Positions 11,086 through 21,700 of a stretch of 64,000 bases of DNA are shown piece by piece. The notes under the pieces were generated by a model that had not been told where the DNA came from, made no database searches, and saw only the letters and a program-made list of their open reading frames with translations. The position numbers and the translations under genes were made by a program. The stretch is from Macrotis lagotis (lineage: Eukaryota; Chordata; Mammalia; Peramelemorphia; Peramelidae). Location: NCBI RefSeq assembly GCF_037893015.1, contig NC_133665.1:193498146-193562145 (forward strand), read 5' to 3'. Position 1 is the stretch's first letter. Each line of letters opens with the position of its first letter.

Positions 11086-12640
11086 CTGTTGCCGGACATT
11101 TGGGTCAGGCTCTCGGGGCAAGGAGGGGGCACCTCTAGAACATAGGTGGCTGGCCTGTGACCCGGCCCCATCAGAGGGGTACTCGATGCTTAAAGTGTGG
11201 CTGAATTACTCCCACCCCACCCCCAGCTCGACCTCTGTCCTCCATCAAGAGCCTCTCCAGGGCTCAAGGCCCCTGGCTGCAAGTTTCCCCGAGGGCAGAA
11301 GGCTTGGGGGCCTGGAGGCCATAATCCAGGCCTGGGGTGAGGCTGCTCTTCTCCTGGGGCCAGGGTTTGTCTTGGTAGGGAAAGGATGGTAAGAGTGGGG
11401 GTGGTATGAACTCAAGAGCGGGGTGGGTCAGAGGCCCTGGTTAAGCAGGGCCCCCCAGGCCGGGCACCGACTCGCTGCCGAGAAAGGTGGAAGAACTAAG
11501 GTAGGTCGGCCGCTCTTCAGAGCTCCGAGGCCCCGGCTGGGATCAGGGTCCACTCTCGGGTGGCCAACAGAGGGGCTCAACTCGACCCACAATCAGCTTT
11601 GGGCAACCACACTGTGCCAAGCAGCGTGCCAGGGACCTGCCCAGACCCTGAGAGGTGGCATGGGCAGCTCTGGGGCAGAGCCCTGCTCTGACAGGTCCTG
11701 CGCCAGCTTTCTACCCACCCACCACGCTTCCTTCCCGGGGAGAACTTGCCTTCTCCTTGGGCCGCATACACTGAGAAGACAGACAAGATTGGTGGAGGAG
11801 GGAGAGGGCACCCGGCTGGGTCGGCGAGACCATGCCAGGCCCGAGGGGTGGCGGAAGCAGGCTGGCTGCAAGTGGAGTCGGGAGAAAAGCGCTGAAGCTT
11901 GGTGGCCGGCGAAGGGCGCTCCTTTGGGAGGTGACCCTTCGGCCAGGTGGACACCCCGTCCTTCAGGAAGAGTGTTTGGGCACGGAGAGACTAGACAAGG
12001 AGTCAGGGGACCCGGCTGAGAGGCTCCGGCCACAGCCCAGGTGAGGTGGGAGGAAGGAAGATATGGTGTGAGCGCAGAGAAGGCCGGAGACGGGGGCAGA
12101 GGCCGCTGGGGGAGGTGGGGGTCTGGTCCGTGGGATGTGGCAATCACCAGTCAGAGCTGGGGTGAGGGGAGAGGTCGGGGGGGGGGGGTCTCCAGCTGTC
12201 CACCTGGCTGTCACCCACACAAAGGCGAGATCGGCAGCCACGGGGATGGACAAGGAGACCCCCAGGACCGAGCCACAGATACACCCCGAGTCGGCGGAGC
12301 CCTGGGAGAGAGAAGCATGGGAAGGATGAGGAGGCCAGGCTTCCCTAATAGGACCATGCTCCATCCTCACCTGGGCGGGAGGTGTGGAGGCAAACAGGAG
12401 CCTGAGACCGGGAGCAGGTGCAGCTGGCCCGACCCGGGCCGGGCCTCTACCTGGGCCGCCAGGCGGGGCGGGTCAGACCCACCGGGGAGAACCAGCTCCG
12501 GGTGTGGGGCCTGCAGGCCGTGGGGCAGGACTGCTGGACAGGAGAGGACCGGGCGGCCCCGTGGGGCCAGGGGAGCGTGCCCAGCGCTGAGAGAGGCCTG
12601 CCGCTCCTCCAGAAGCTGCCAGCCAGGACTGCTGCCTGAG
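11086..12640. other. GC-rich gene-free sequence
   Basis: High GC with stop-poor frames on both strands (for example 11423-12019 on plus and 11593-12147 on minus). None shows a recognisable domain, a conserved motif or paired splice sites. A G10-11 run lies at about 12179-12189. A regulatory island cannot be excluded, but nothing in the sequence proves one. Confidence 0.45.
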
Positions 12641-12648
12641 TGTGCACG

Positions 12649-12943
12649 CATGTGTGTGTGTGCGTGTGTGTGTACATGAGTTTGTCTGTCTAGACAGCAC
12701 TGTGTCTGTGTATGGTATGCGTATGTGTGTATGTCTGTGTGTGTGTGTGCTGTGTGTGTCTGTATGATGTATGTGTCTTCTGTCAGTGTGTCTGAGTGCT
12801 CTGTGTGTGTCTGGGTTGTGTGTAGTGTGGTATGAGATGTGTGTGTCTGTGTATGGTATGGGTGTCTGTCAGTGTGTGTGTGTCTAGGTTGTGTATGTCT
12901 GCATGGTGTGTGTGTATGTCAGTGTGTGTGTGTGTGTGTGTTC
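12649..12943. repeat. Compound TG-rich array with higher-order structure
   Basis: About 295 bp of variant TG/TGTC/TATG units rather than a pure dinucleotide. A block beginning CTGTGTATGGTATG occurs at about 12707 and 12848, and a block TCTGYATGRTGTRTGTGT occurs at about 12759 and 12897, giving an offset close to 140 bp. This suggests segmental duplication within the array. Confidence 0.85.
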
Positions 12944-15900
12944 ATTCAGGAGGGGAAGGGGGGATATTTCCCCCCAAGGGAAATCTCAGGAGATGAGAGG
13001 GCAGCGTGGCCTGCCCAGTGCTGCGGGTGATGCTGCCATCTGCTGCCCGTCTCCTCCCCGGGTGGCGCTGCCTCTCCCCCGGCATCCACAGAACAGCAGC
13101 CACTCTCTCGGCCTTCCTCCAACCCTGGCCTTTCCGCTTCCTCTCTCCCTGTCCTGAACCCCCAAAGAGTCCTGCCCCTGCCCCTGCCTGGTTTGGAGCA
13201 ACCCGATGAGAAGCGACCTTGGGGAGCCGGCCACGGGCAGCCTGGGGGGCAGCAGGGGGCATGTTCTGGCCTCCAGAGGGCAGAAAAAGGAGAAAAGCAA
13301 ATTCAGAACAAATTTCAGGGGGGTATGACCCCCATCTGCAGGCATCAGCAATGAGGGAAAAGGCAGAGGCCTGAGGTCTTGGGACACACTGCCTCTGGGG
13401 GGGTTGGCTGCACCCGGCCCCCACAGGCTGGAGCTGGCATGCTGAGGTCCAGGGGCTCTCCAAGGTCCTCCCCAAACCCAGCCTCGGTGGTCTCGGGAGC
13501 GAGGACGAGGCCCACAGGTCATTGCTCTGGTGTTGGGTGAGCCCCTCAGCATGCCCCTCCTGGGGTCCACCCCCTCCCCGGCCTCCTCGGTGCCCTTTGC
13601 TGCCCGCACCCCCAGGCCTGCTTGGCGCCCATTGCTGACCCCAGCCCTGGGCTCCACGGTCCTCAGCAGTTTCACCACCCAGCTTCACCCTGGGAGGCTA
13701 GGCACGCTTCCCTCGACAGATGTCCCTGAATGACGCACTGGTAGGGAGGGGGCTCGCTCCCACCCTGGCCCGAGCCTTCTGAAACCCGCAGACTGGGGCC
13801 GAGGTCAGCGAGCGCAGCGTCCTCTGCCCTCTCCAGTAGGAGAGAGGACAGCCCAGGGGTCGTGGAAGACCTCCTCCAGACCCAGGGAAGTGACCAGTCA
13901 CCTCAGGACTAGGTGCTGTGTGCCCTGAGCGAGGCCCAGGCTCCAAGTGGGCTCTCTTGCCCGTGCAATGCCAGCGCTGCACCTCCTCCAGAGCCAGCTC
14001 TCACCAATTTCATGGGGGGGCAGAGACCTCCCCCAGTCTGAGGACCCTAGAAGGAGGAAGTGAGACCCTGGGCTCCAGCCCCCCAGAAATGGTTCTCTTG
14101 TAATCGGCCAAAACGACATCACTGTTAGAGACAACTCGGGGTGCTTGCCCAGTGGGCTGAGCAGACCAACCCAAGGTCCCGCCTGGGGTCTCCACTAAAC
14201 TTGCCCATCTCTTCTTTCCTTCGAGCTACATCCACTCAGCCTCCCTCTCCAAGGGGTGCGCCACACCGGGCTGGGGGGCTCATGGCTGGGCATGGCAAGG
14301 CCCTTAGAACCGTACTCCCTGAAAAAAAGCCAGGGAGGGAGAGGAGGAGCCCCATTATCTCATCCAGGAATGAGCTAGGCCAGCACGTCCAGCCGAGGCA
14401 GAGGCTGTGATGGGCCCAGGATGGCAGCCGGGTCCGGCAGGCAACCTGTCGCAGCCCAGCCCTGCCCCAGTGATCTCTGCGGGGGCACCCAGGTGGCCCA
14501 GTGTGTGGAATGAACCCCACCTGGATGGAGGTTACTGGAGATGGCCCCTGGCCACACTCACAAGGCCCAAGATGGCTCTGACTGCTCCGTCGGTGGCTGG
14601 GCAAGGCTCCCAGGGCCCCCAGTGCCCCGGGCTGCAGGCTCAGAACAGAAGACTCTGTGTCCCCAGCAGCGCCAGAACAAGGTCCCCTTTGACAGGGCCC
14701 AGCCTCAGCTCCGGACGGAGCTTGGCGCCCCATGAGAAACCAAAGTCCTTTTCATTCCTCTCCATGTTTTGAAGGCTTTGAGCAGAGGAAATGGAGCCAG
14801 GACCCCGAGACCCAGCCGGGAAGGCCCTTAGGCTCAGGCAAAAATTCATGGGAACCAGTCAGCTCCCAGAACAGCAAGATTGTTTCCCATCCCAGATGGG
14901 GGCTGTGCCTGCAGACCACCCGGGGCCCAGGGATCCCAGATGGAGAACAGTCACAGTCCAGAAGGCGCTGCTCCGGGTGTTGACACGGGGCAGACTGGCC
15001 CAAAGAAACACAAAGGGGCACCAGAACCCCAGACCCCACAGCCCTAAGGGATACGGCAATGGCTCTTCCCCTCCACCCACCCCGGGGCCCTCTGACTCCC
15101 CACCACAACCCAGCCGTGTGGCCATCAGCCTCTAGTTCTCAAGAGGCAGTCAGCATGACTTGGATCACTCTAGAAATTCTTGTATCTGCCCATTTTCATC
15201 CTGAGGCCAAAGAAAGCCTCCCATTTTCTGAGCCCCCATTTCCTTTCACAGAAGCCCAGTTTGGTGGTGCCTTGCCAGGACTGCGTAACTAAGTGGCCTC
15301 TTTGAAGCCGGCACCACCAGGATGAGCAAAGAAAGGAGGCTGGGTAAGAACAGTCTCAGCTGCTGGATCTCCCTACAATCAAGCATCACCTTTTAATGCC
15401 CTGGAAGAGCCTTGGTGGGACTTTTCAAAACCAACACCCAGGGAGTTTCTAAAGTTCAATTTGGCCAAGAAACGGGGTTCCCTGCTTTGGGAATCCAAGG
15501 TCAGCCCAAGGGGAAGGCTAGAAATGCAGGAAGTAGAGAAGACGGTCCAGTGCCCAGGCTTTTAAGCAAAGCTAGCCCAAGAATCAGGAGAAATGGGGGG
15601 GGGGGGGCCCTTCCACACCCACTACTGGCTTTTCAATGACTTGATAAAATGAAAATATTAGGTCACATCTAATAGGCTGTCATGAGTCTAAAACCATGGC
15701 GTCTGCCCTCAAGGAGCTTACCCTCTAGGTAAGTGTTCAGAAAGGAAATTCAAGAGGGAAAGAGGGGCACAAGTGTCCAAGGGGTGCCTAGGGAGGAAGG
15801 GATGCTCAGGACCTGATCACCTCAGCGGCCAGTCCAGTGGGAGCACCCACCAAAGAAAGGATGCCCCAAGAGTGGGTGCGCTTTCATCATACCACTAACT

Positions 15901-16370
15901 TGGCTCCATTACTCTTCATACTTCCAATTAGCCATGTCTGCATTCCTTTAAAAAAAAAAAAAAAGGGTTATCCAGGCTCAGCACTGGGTCTTCTGTTTCC
16001 TCCCCAGATTGTGAGGTAAACATTGTCCCACTCTCACCTCAACCCAAAGTCAAGGAGCTTCCAAGTCAGGTCTCTGACATCTCTTGTAGACCCCTCGTCA
16101 CCTCTTCCCTGGATTAGAGAAGTCTCTGTCACCTGTTTGCCTTAACCGGACTATGGGGACAGCAAAGCTCTCAGGAGCTGACCTTCCCCAAGGTGGACAG
16201 CAGGATTATCTACAGATAGGAGTGACAGAAAGCACACACCTAACAGGGAGGAGAAAACCAAGCCTGGGGAACTAGAGGCAAGGGCTCGGGCAGACTTGTA
16301 AAAGGCAGGAGTCTCCCACAGCGGAAACCATCTTAAAGTGTGTTGGGTCATGTTGCCCTCTGCAGCCAAG
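12944..16370. other. GC-rich gene-free flank
   Basis: No exon, RNA gene or strong repeat match. It holds the longest open frame in the window (248 codons, minus strand, 12942-13688), but with Pro/Gly/Arg-rich composition typical of GC-rich non-coding DNA and overlapping frames on both strands. A G run lies at about 15596-15607, and L2/MIR debris with the 'CTGCCCTCAAGGAGCTTA' motif at about 15703-15720. Confidence 0.45.
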
Positions 16371-16398
16371 CCCCCCCCCCCCCCCCCCCCCCCCCCCC
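16371..16398. repeat. C28 homopolymer
   Basis: Twenty-eight consecutive C followed by GCCA. A very similar C30-GCCA tract occurs at 47327-47360. Length should be treated cautiously because homopolymers are assembly-sensitive. Confidence 0.95.
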
Positions 16399-16402
16399 GC
16401 CA

Positions 16403-17614
16403 AATGAGTGCCTCCTGTTGCCGGGGCTTCTTTTGTCCCGAGTCCTGTAGCTACTAAAAACTTGCCACCAAGGCTAGGCCGTCCATGTTCACCTGGAATC
16501 TCCCTCCCTGGGGGGGGCAGCTCAGCTGGAACCACCAGGAGCTTGCCCAAGACCATGGTCCTCAAAATTCCTAAAGAGCAAAAGAGTAAAGCCTTTTGTG
16601 AAACTTCAACTATTCTGCTCTTAGAGCTGTGCAGCTTTACACAGGACAAGTCTTGCTGTAAAATGGACCTGACAATGGCAATGTCTTGGGGTGCTCTGGA
16701 GCAGGGACACAGGGGATTTTCCCAAGCCCTTTTCATTTTAAGGATGCCAACCATCTTGTTCTCAAGGTGGCAAGGAATCAAGAAGCCCCTAGATTAGAGC
16801 CAGTTTCCTAGCCTTGACACCTCTCACCAAAATGATCTTAAATTACAGCCTCAACTTCAGTCTCCTTGCTTATAAAAGGTAGTTAATACTTGCATTACCT
16901 GGTGTAAAGGCTGCAATTTGTAACCTTTAAAGTATGAGGGGAAAGGGAATTCCCTCAAAAAGAGTTCCTGTGTTCCATGTTCTGTGTTCCAACAGTAAAG
17001 CGATTTACTAAAAGTCAATGTAGGTTTACTGAAAAGAATGTTTTTTCCCGCATTTTGCCTCCAGGAACTCTGGCTCACTGAAAGTAGGCAGGGTTAGGTA
17101 CTGCCCCACAGTCTGAGCAATGGCAGTCTACTTCCTTAGAAGCAACCAAAATGGTCACAAGCATCATGAAGCCATCTTTTGAACAATTCCAACAGAAAGG
17201 GACATTAAAACAAACACCCCCAAAATAACCTCCCCATTATCCCGAGATAAAACAAGATGACATTTTCTAATATGAAAAACAGCACAGGAAGTAAGAAATC
17301 AGTAACATCTTGCTTTTTAAAAGACAGTGAAGAATTGATGCCCTAGAAATAGGTGAATACATTGAATCTGAATGAGCAATTTCCTATAAAGGAAGCCATA
17401 CAGCCAAGTTAGAGGTAAGGTGCTAGTCAAGGCTTTATATCCTTGAAGCAGAAAACAACTCAGTCACCTAAAAATGAGCCAAAGCTACACCCAAGGAGAC
17501 GATTTTTGGGCAGTCAATGAGTAAATGGGGAATGAGATCACTAATTCTCTCCTCGCCAGCCTCACCCAGAAGATTAATGCCCCGGGATTAGAAGTTGCAA
17601 AAGCCTTCAAGACC
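16403..17614. other. Unassigned sequence just downstream of SEPTIN7
   Basis: AT-balanced single-copy-looking sequence between the C28 tract and the SEPTIN7 polyadenylation region. No gene or repeat is recognised. Confidence 0.45.
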
Positions 17615-17636
17615 AGATGGTTACATCACAATATTG

Positions 17637-17642
17637 TTTATT
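17637..17642 (-). terminator. SEPTIN7: Distal polyadenylation signal AATAAA of SEPTIN7
   Basis: Minus-strand reading is CACATAATAAACAATATTG followed by a G/U-rich stretch (TTGTGATGTAACC...TCTGGTC), the usual layout of a mammalian poly(A) site. Confidence 0.75.
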
Positions 17643-18228
17643 ATGTGACTTTTTACAATACAAACAAAAAATACAGAAATGCAATATATGAATACAGCTA
17701 AATGCAGAACGGTGACTTTTCTCTTCAAGAGGCCATGATTCCCATTTCTAGTAAAATAAAGAAGAGACTGCACACAGGTAGAAACAAGTTGGTAGTTAAC
17801 TCCACATCTTTGTCTAGAAATGACCTATTAATGCATTTTTCCTGCTACTTACCATAAAGTGTAAAAAGGGAGTTAAAGGAAAGTGTTACTTTACTGGTTT
17901 CTACCATATGAAAGCTATATTCTATTTTAGCAGGGCCAATATACGGAAAATATCTAAATTTAAATGTTATTACAAAAATGAAGCAGTAATGAGTCTTCTG
18001 GCTAAAGAAGTCACTAAATTGAGAAGAGCATATATTTAAAGAATCCAAAACAAGAAAGGGCTGTTATAAAAAGCTTTAGGTGCACTGGAAGCTTATAGGA
18101 GTTTTTTTTTTCCATGTGTATTTTTAAAACAATGGAAGTGTCAAAAAAAGAGGGGCAGCTGTGTTAGACTAGGTCACGTTCTCATCTGCGGAGAATTTTG
18201 AGAGGAGAGGAGGAGGAGGAGGGGCGGG

Positions 18229-18230
<2 letters not shown>

Positions 18231-18304
<74 letters not shown>
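18231..18304. repeat. (GA)n microsatellite in SEPTIN7 3'UTR, (UC)n in the mRNA
   Basis: About 37 GA dinucleotides on the plus strand with one GAAAGA interruption near the end. The transcript reads (UC)n, a polypyrimidine tract of the type bound by PTB-family proteins. It lies between the proximal and distal polyadenylation signals. Confidence 0.97.
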
Positions 18305-18305
<1 letters not shown>

Positions 18306-18361
18306 GCATAGTTTTATCAGAGTATGGCGATTTATCCTCCACGCAAACCTTCCAGAGTCCT

Positions 18362-18367
18362 TTTATT
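18362..18367 (-). terminator. SEPTIN7: Candidate proximal polyadenylation signal in SEPTIN7 3'UTR
   Basis: Minus strand reads CCAAAATAAAAGGAC about 330 nt after the stop. Its use would give a short 3'UTR lacking the (UC)n tract. The hexamer is visible; its use is inferred. Confidence 0.4.
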
Positions 18368-18695
18368 TTGGAATATCCTGTAAACAATCAAACCACCAGA
18401 ACATGATTGTACAACAATAAAATGTTCTCTTGCATTAAAGTGAAGACATGTCTTAAAAAAAAAAAGAAAACTTGGAAAGGTATTTAGAGATGTTTCCTTC
18501 TAAGTACATGATGCCATTATGCAATTCAAGGCATCTTATCTCCATCAACCAGAAAAAAAAAGGAATTTGTCATGCTGTTAAATCCATTATTATGGATACA
18601 AATGGTGCAAAATTGGTCAAACGGATCCAACAAACACTGACGTCCAGGCTGGCAATATTGGCAACTAATACATTAACTGGTGGTCAATAATAGGT

Positions 18696-18735
18696 TTAAA
18701 AGATCTTTCCTTTCTTCTTGTTCTTTTCCAAAGTT
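18696..18735 (-). CDS. SEPTIN7: SEPTIN7 terminal coding exon A, polybasic C-terminus
   Basis: Encodes the last base of Arg403, [12 protein letters not shown] and the TAA stop. The acceptor is TTCTAG|A. The lysine-rich tail is the canonical long C-terminus of septin-7. The 3'UTR follows directly. Confidence 0.96.
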
Positions 18736-21700
18736 CTAGAAAAGGAAAAAGAAAATGTCTGGGATCAACACCAAGTTCCTGAACCCGACCCAGGCAAAGT
18801 TCTCCAGGGGGGAAGGGGGGCCCGTGGCAGGTAAGCCTCATGTAAAACGGCCTCATAAATGTGTTCTCATTAAAACTGACTCCTTCGAAAAACAGGGAGA
18901 AAGGAGCATCTTCTGGCTAATCTTCAGACCAATGCTGTTGTGCCATGCTGATGGGGTCCCCAACAGATGACAACCCCAAGATGCCCAGAGAAGAGGCCTT
19001 GGCTACTACCCAAAGTCCAGTTGCTCTCTATATTATTGGATCTCCCAGGCCTCTTTCCTTTCATACAACAATCCCACAATTCCCAGACCCCTGGCTCGGA
19101 CCCACACAGGTTCTCCTCTCCAGGCTGTAGGTTTCTGCTTGCTCAATCTGAACGACAATTCAGGACCTCCATCCCAGAGTTAGAAACGACTGTTTTTTGG
19201 ACTCCCAAAGCACTGTGTTTGCACTACTGCATCTACAGGGTCAGGTCATAAGAGCACTTTAAGTCTAATGCCCTCATTCCAGAGAGGAAGAAACTCGGGG
19301 CCCAAAAGAAGGGTAACAAACAGCAGAGCCAGACCCACTCACCACCCAGACTGCTCTGGCCATGTCTTCTCTCCGCTACCTGTTACATCCCAGAACAGGG
19401 ACTCAACCAGCTCCTGAGCAGGTTGTTGCTCTTCTAGTGGACTTCCCTCCTCCCGCAGAAAAGACCAGAAAGTAAATAAGCTATGGACTTTAGAATGTAC
19501 CTTTTGGGACTTGTTATCAAACATAAGCAAACAGAAAATTCAAGCTCCACTCACTCACCAAGGAGCTTCCACTCCTGCGGCAAATGCCACTTATCTTTCC
19601 AGAGCTCCTCAAAAAAAGTACCCACAAAAAGCTGCCTCTATCACAATGCTTGGTTACCTGGAAGAATTTTGTTGTTCCAAAATACGCTGCTGAGTTTCCC
19701 AGTTGGCTTTATCATCCTCAAACTGGCGCCGTTTTTCCTCTAACTCCTTGTGCTGTGCCTCTAGGTTCTTTTTCATTTGCTCATGTCGCCGCTGGAGCTA
19801 AATTACAAAGAAAAAAATCCCCAAATTGAAGCAATCAGAAGAGGCAACAGCTGAAACTGCCACCCTACATCAAGAATCTACAGGAAGTCACTCACCCCAC
19901 CCCACCCCCATCACCAATGGGAATCATTACTATAGGAACTTCTAAAGACAACATTCCAAAGAAGAGCCAGATCCAGATGGTGCCCAGCCCAAGGGACTTC
20001 CCTGTCATTGGCAGCAAACCCAGCAAAGCTGGGCTCATGATGCCCTGGTTAGTACCAGAACCTTGTTCAGATTTGGGGAAAATCCTTTCTTGCTCCCTGT
20101 TCTCAGAGAACCAGAAAATCTTGGCTGCTCATTCACAATTTGGGAAATGCCTACTGGGAGACCCTGGGGGCTTCTGGGTCCCCAGAGTGGGGCTCAGGCT
20201 ACCTTGTCCAGGGCATTCACTGAATGGGACTGTACCTGGCTTCATAGACTAACACCCAACAAGATCAAGGCCATGAAAGAGCAAGGCTGGAGTAATTGAT
20301 GGCAATTTCTACCAGGCTGGAGAGGGCTTCTGGGGTCCACCCGCCTTAAGAACCCTTTGAGTTTTGTCATTTGACAGGGCAGAAGTAGAAAGAAACTCAA
20401 AACTGTTGGCTTTGGTAAAAGGTTTATTGGAAGAGGTTAAAACTAGTAATTAAAATGAAGCTTAAAAATTCTTGACTGTTGGTCACTGAAATGGTCCTCA
20501 TTGCCCAAAATGAGCTGTTGGTACTTTAGAGAGAATACCTCGGCTTCTGAGTCTTTCAGCTTCTGCACTTTTTCTTTGACCTTCATCTCAAACACCTGCT
20601 CCATCTCCATCTCCATCTTCTTCATCTTAGCCACATGCTCCCTTCTTTCTTCCTCCATTTGTGCCAGGGGACTCCTGCCAGCAAGACAAAAACCAGAGTT
20701 TGACTCATTAACTATGGGAAGACACAACCACACACAAATAATGGGTGTAGTGGGTTCTCCATTGAATGTGCCTCCTTCTTGGAATTGTACAAACGCTTTA
20801 TTCAATTCATAATAACAAGAGTTGTTCAAAGGTTTTTTCATTATGGTTAAAAATATCCTAGAACATGGTTTGTTTTGCTGAGAACCTTTAAAAATACTTC
20901 CCATGATTTAGGCATAAAAAACAAAGGCAAGCTCCAAGAGGGCTTCAGGTGATGACATGTGGCAACCTAAAAATGGCCTTTACATAAACAAGATGACAAG
21001 TGCACTAGAAGAGATCAGAATGTTTCCAAAGTCGGGGAAGCTAGCTGCTGCAGTGGAGTCATTTGGGGGGCAACAATGATTTTTAAAATGATGGAACTGA
21101 ATCATGTCCCATGCCTGCCTGGACTGCTTTGTGCTCCTAAAATGCATATAGAATCTGAACATAATCAGGTACACACATGTGTGGTTGGCAAAAGGGACAT
21201 CCACCTGAAATGACAGTCAAGGCTGCTGGGTTCAAGGACATGGAATTCAGAGAAAACTGTTCTGTAAAAGATTAGACTTTCCCCTGCCTGTAACAATGTT
21301 TTTGTTTTTGTTTTGTTTTGTTTTGAGGGGGTGAGGCAGACCAGTATTTTCCTATAGTGACCAAGTGTCCATTCTACATCAACTGTTACTGACATTTGAG
21401 AATCAAATTTGCATGGATTGTGTCCTTGCACCCATACTACCAGATGGACTCAATCAAAGGTTGTTGAAAACCATGTGAACTAAATGAGGGGAGATGGAAG
21501 GTCCGGGCAGGGCAGGTGGTTCTTTGACATGAAAAGGAGGGGGCTGGGTGGGTATGTGGGCCTAACTCAAACTACGGAGCCTTTCCTGCACTAAATTGTG
21601 ATTGTCACCAGAGCAGGAACAGTGTAGTGCCACTGTCTAGAAAAGACATCCTGGGCTCCAAGAGGTTGGTCAATACCTCACGGGAGCTGCCTCCAGGTGT

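Larger units (their letters stand above)
17615..18695 (-). other. SEPTIN7: SEPTIN7 3' untranslated region
   Basis: The region begins at the base after the TAA stop (18696-18698) and runs about 1.08 kb to the distal AATAAA at 17637-17642, with cleavage expected 10-30 nt further on. The AT-rich body contains no frame of note. It carries a proximal AATAAA and a (CU)n tract of about 37 repeats, which only the long form would include. The 3' boundary is inferred from the signal, not from transcript data. Confidence 0.75.
19798..20538 (-). other. SEPTIN7: SEPTIN7 intron B/C
   Basis: 741 bp. Contains the run-on frame and AATAAA described separately at its 5' end, and no recognised repeat. Confidence 0.8.

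Noticed and set aside
11423-12147. Overlapping long frames of 198 codons (plus) and 184 codons (minus)
   Set aside because: Simultaneous open frames on both strands indicate high GC rather than coding. No family resemblance was seen.
12942-13688. 248-codon open frame on the minus strand, the longest in the window
   Set aside because: It lies in GC-rich DNA with overlapping frames on other strands, is rich in Gly/Arg/Pro/Ser, has no recognisable domain, and lacks splice or promoter context. Length is expected by chance in stop-poor DNA.
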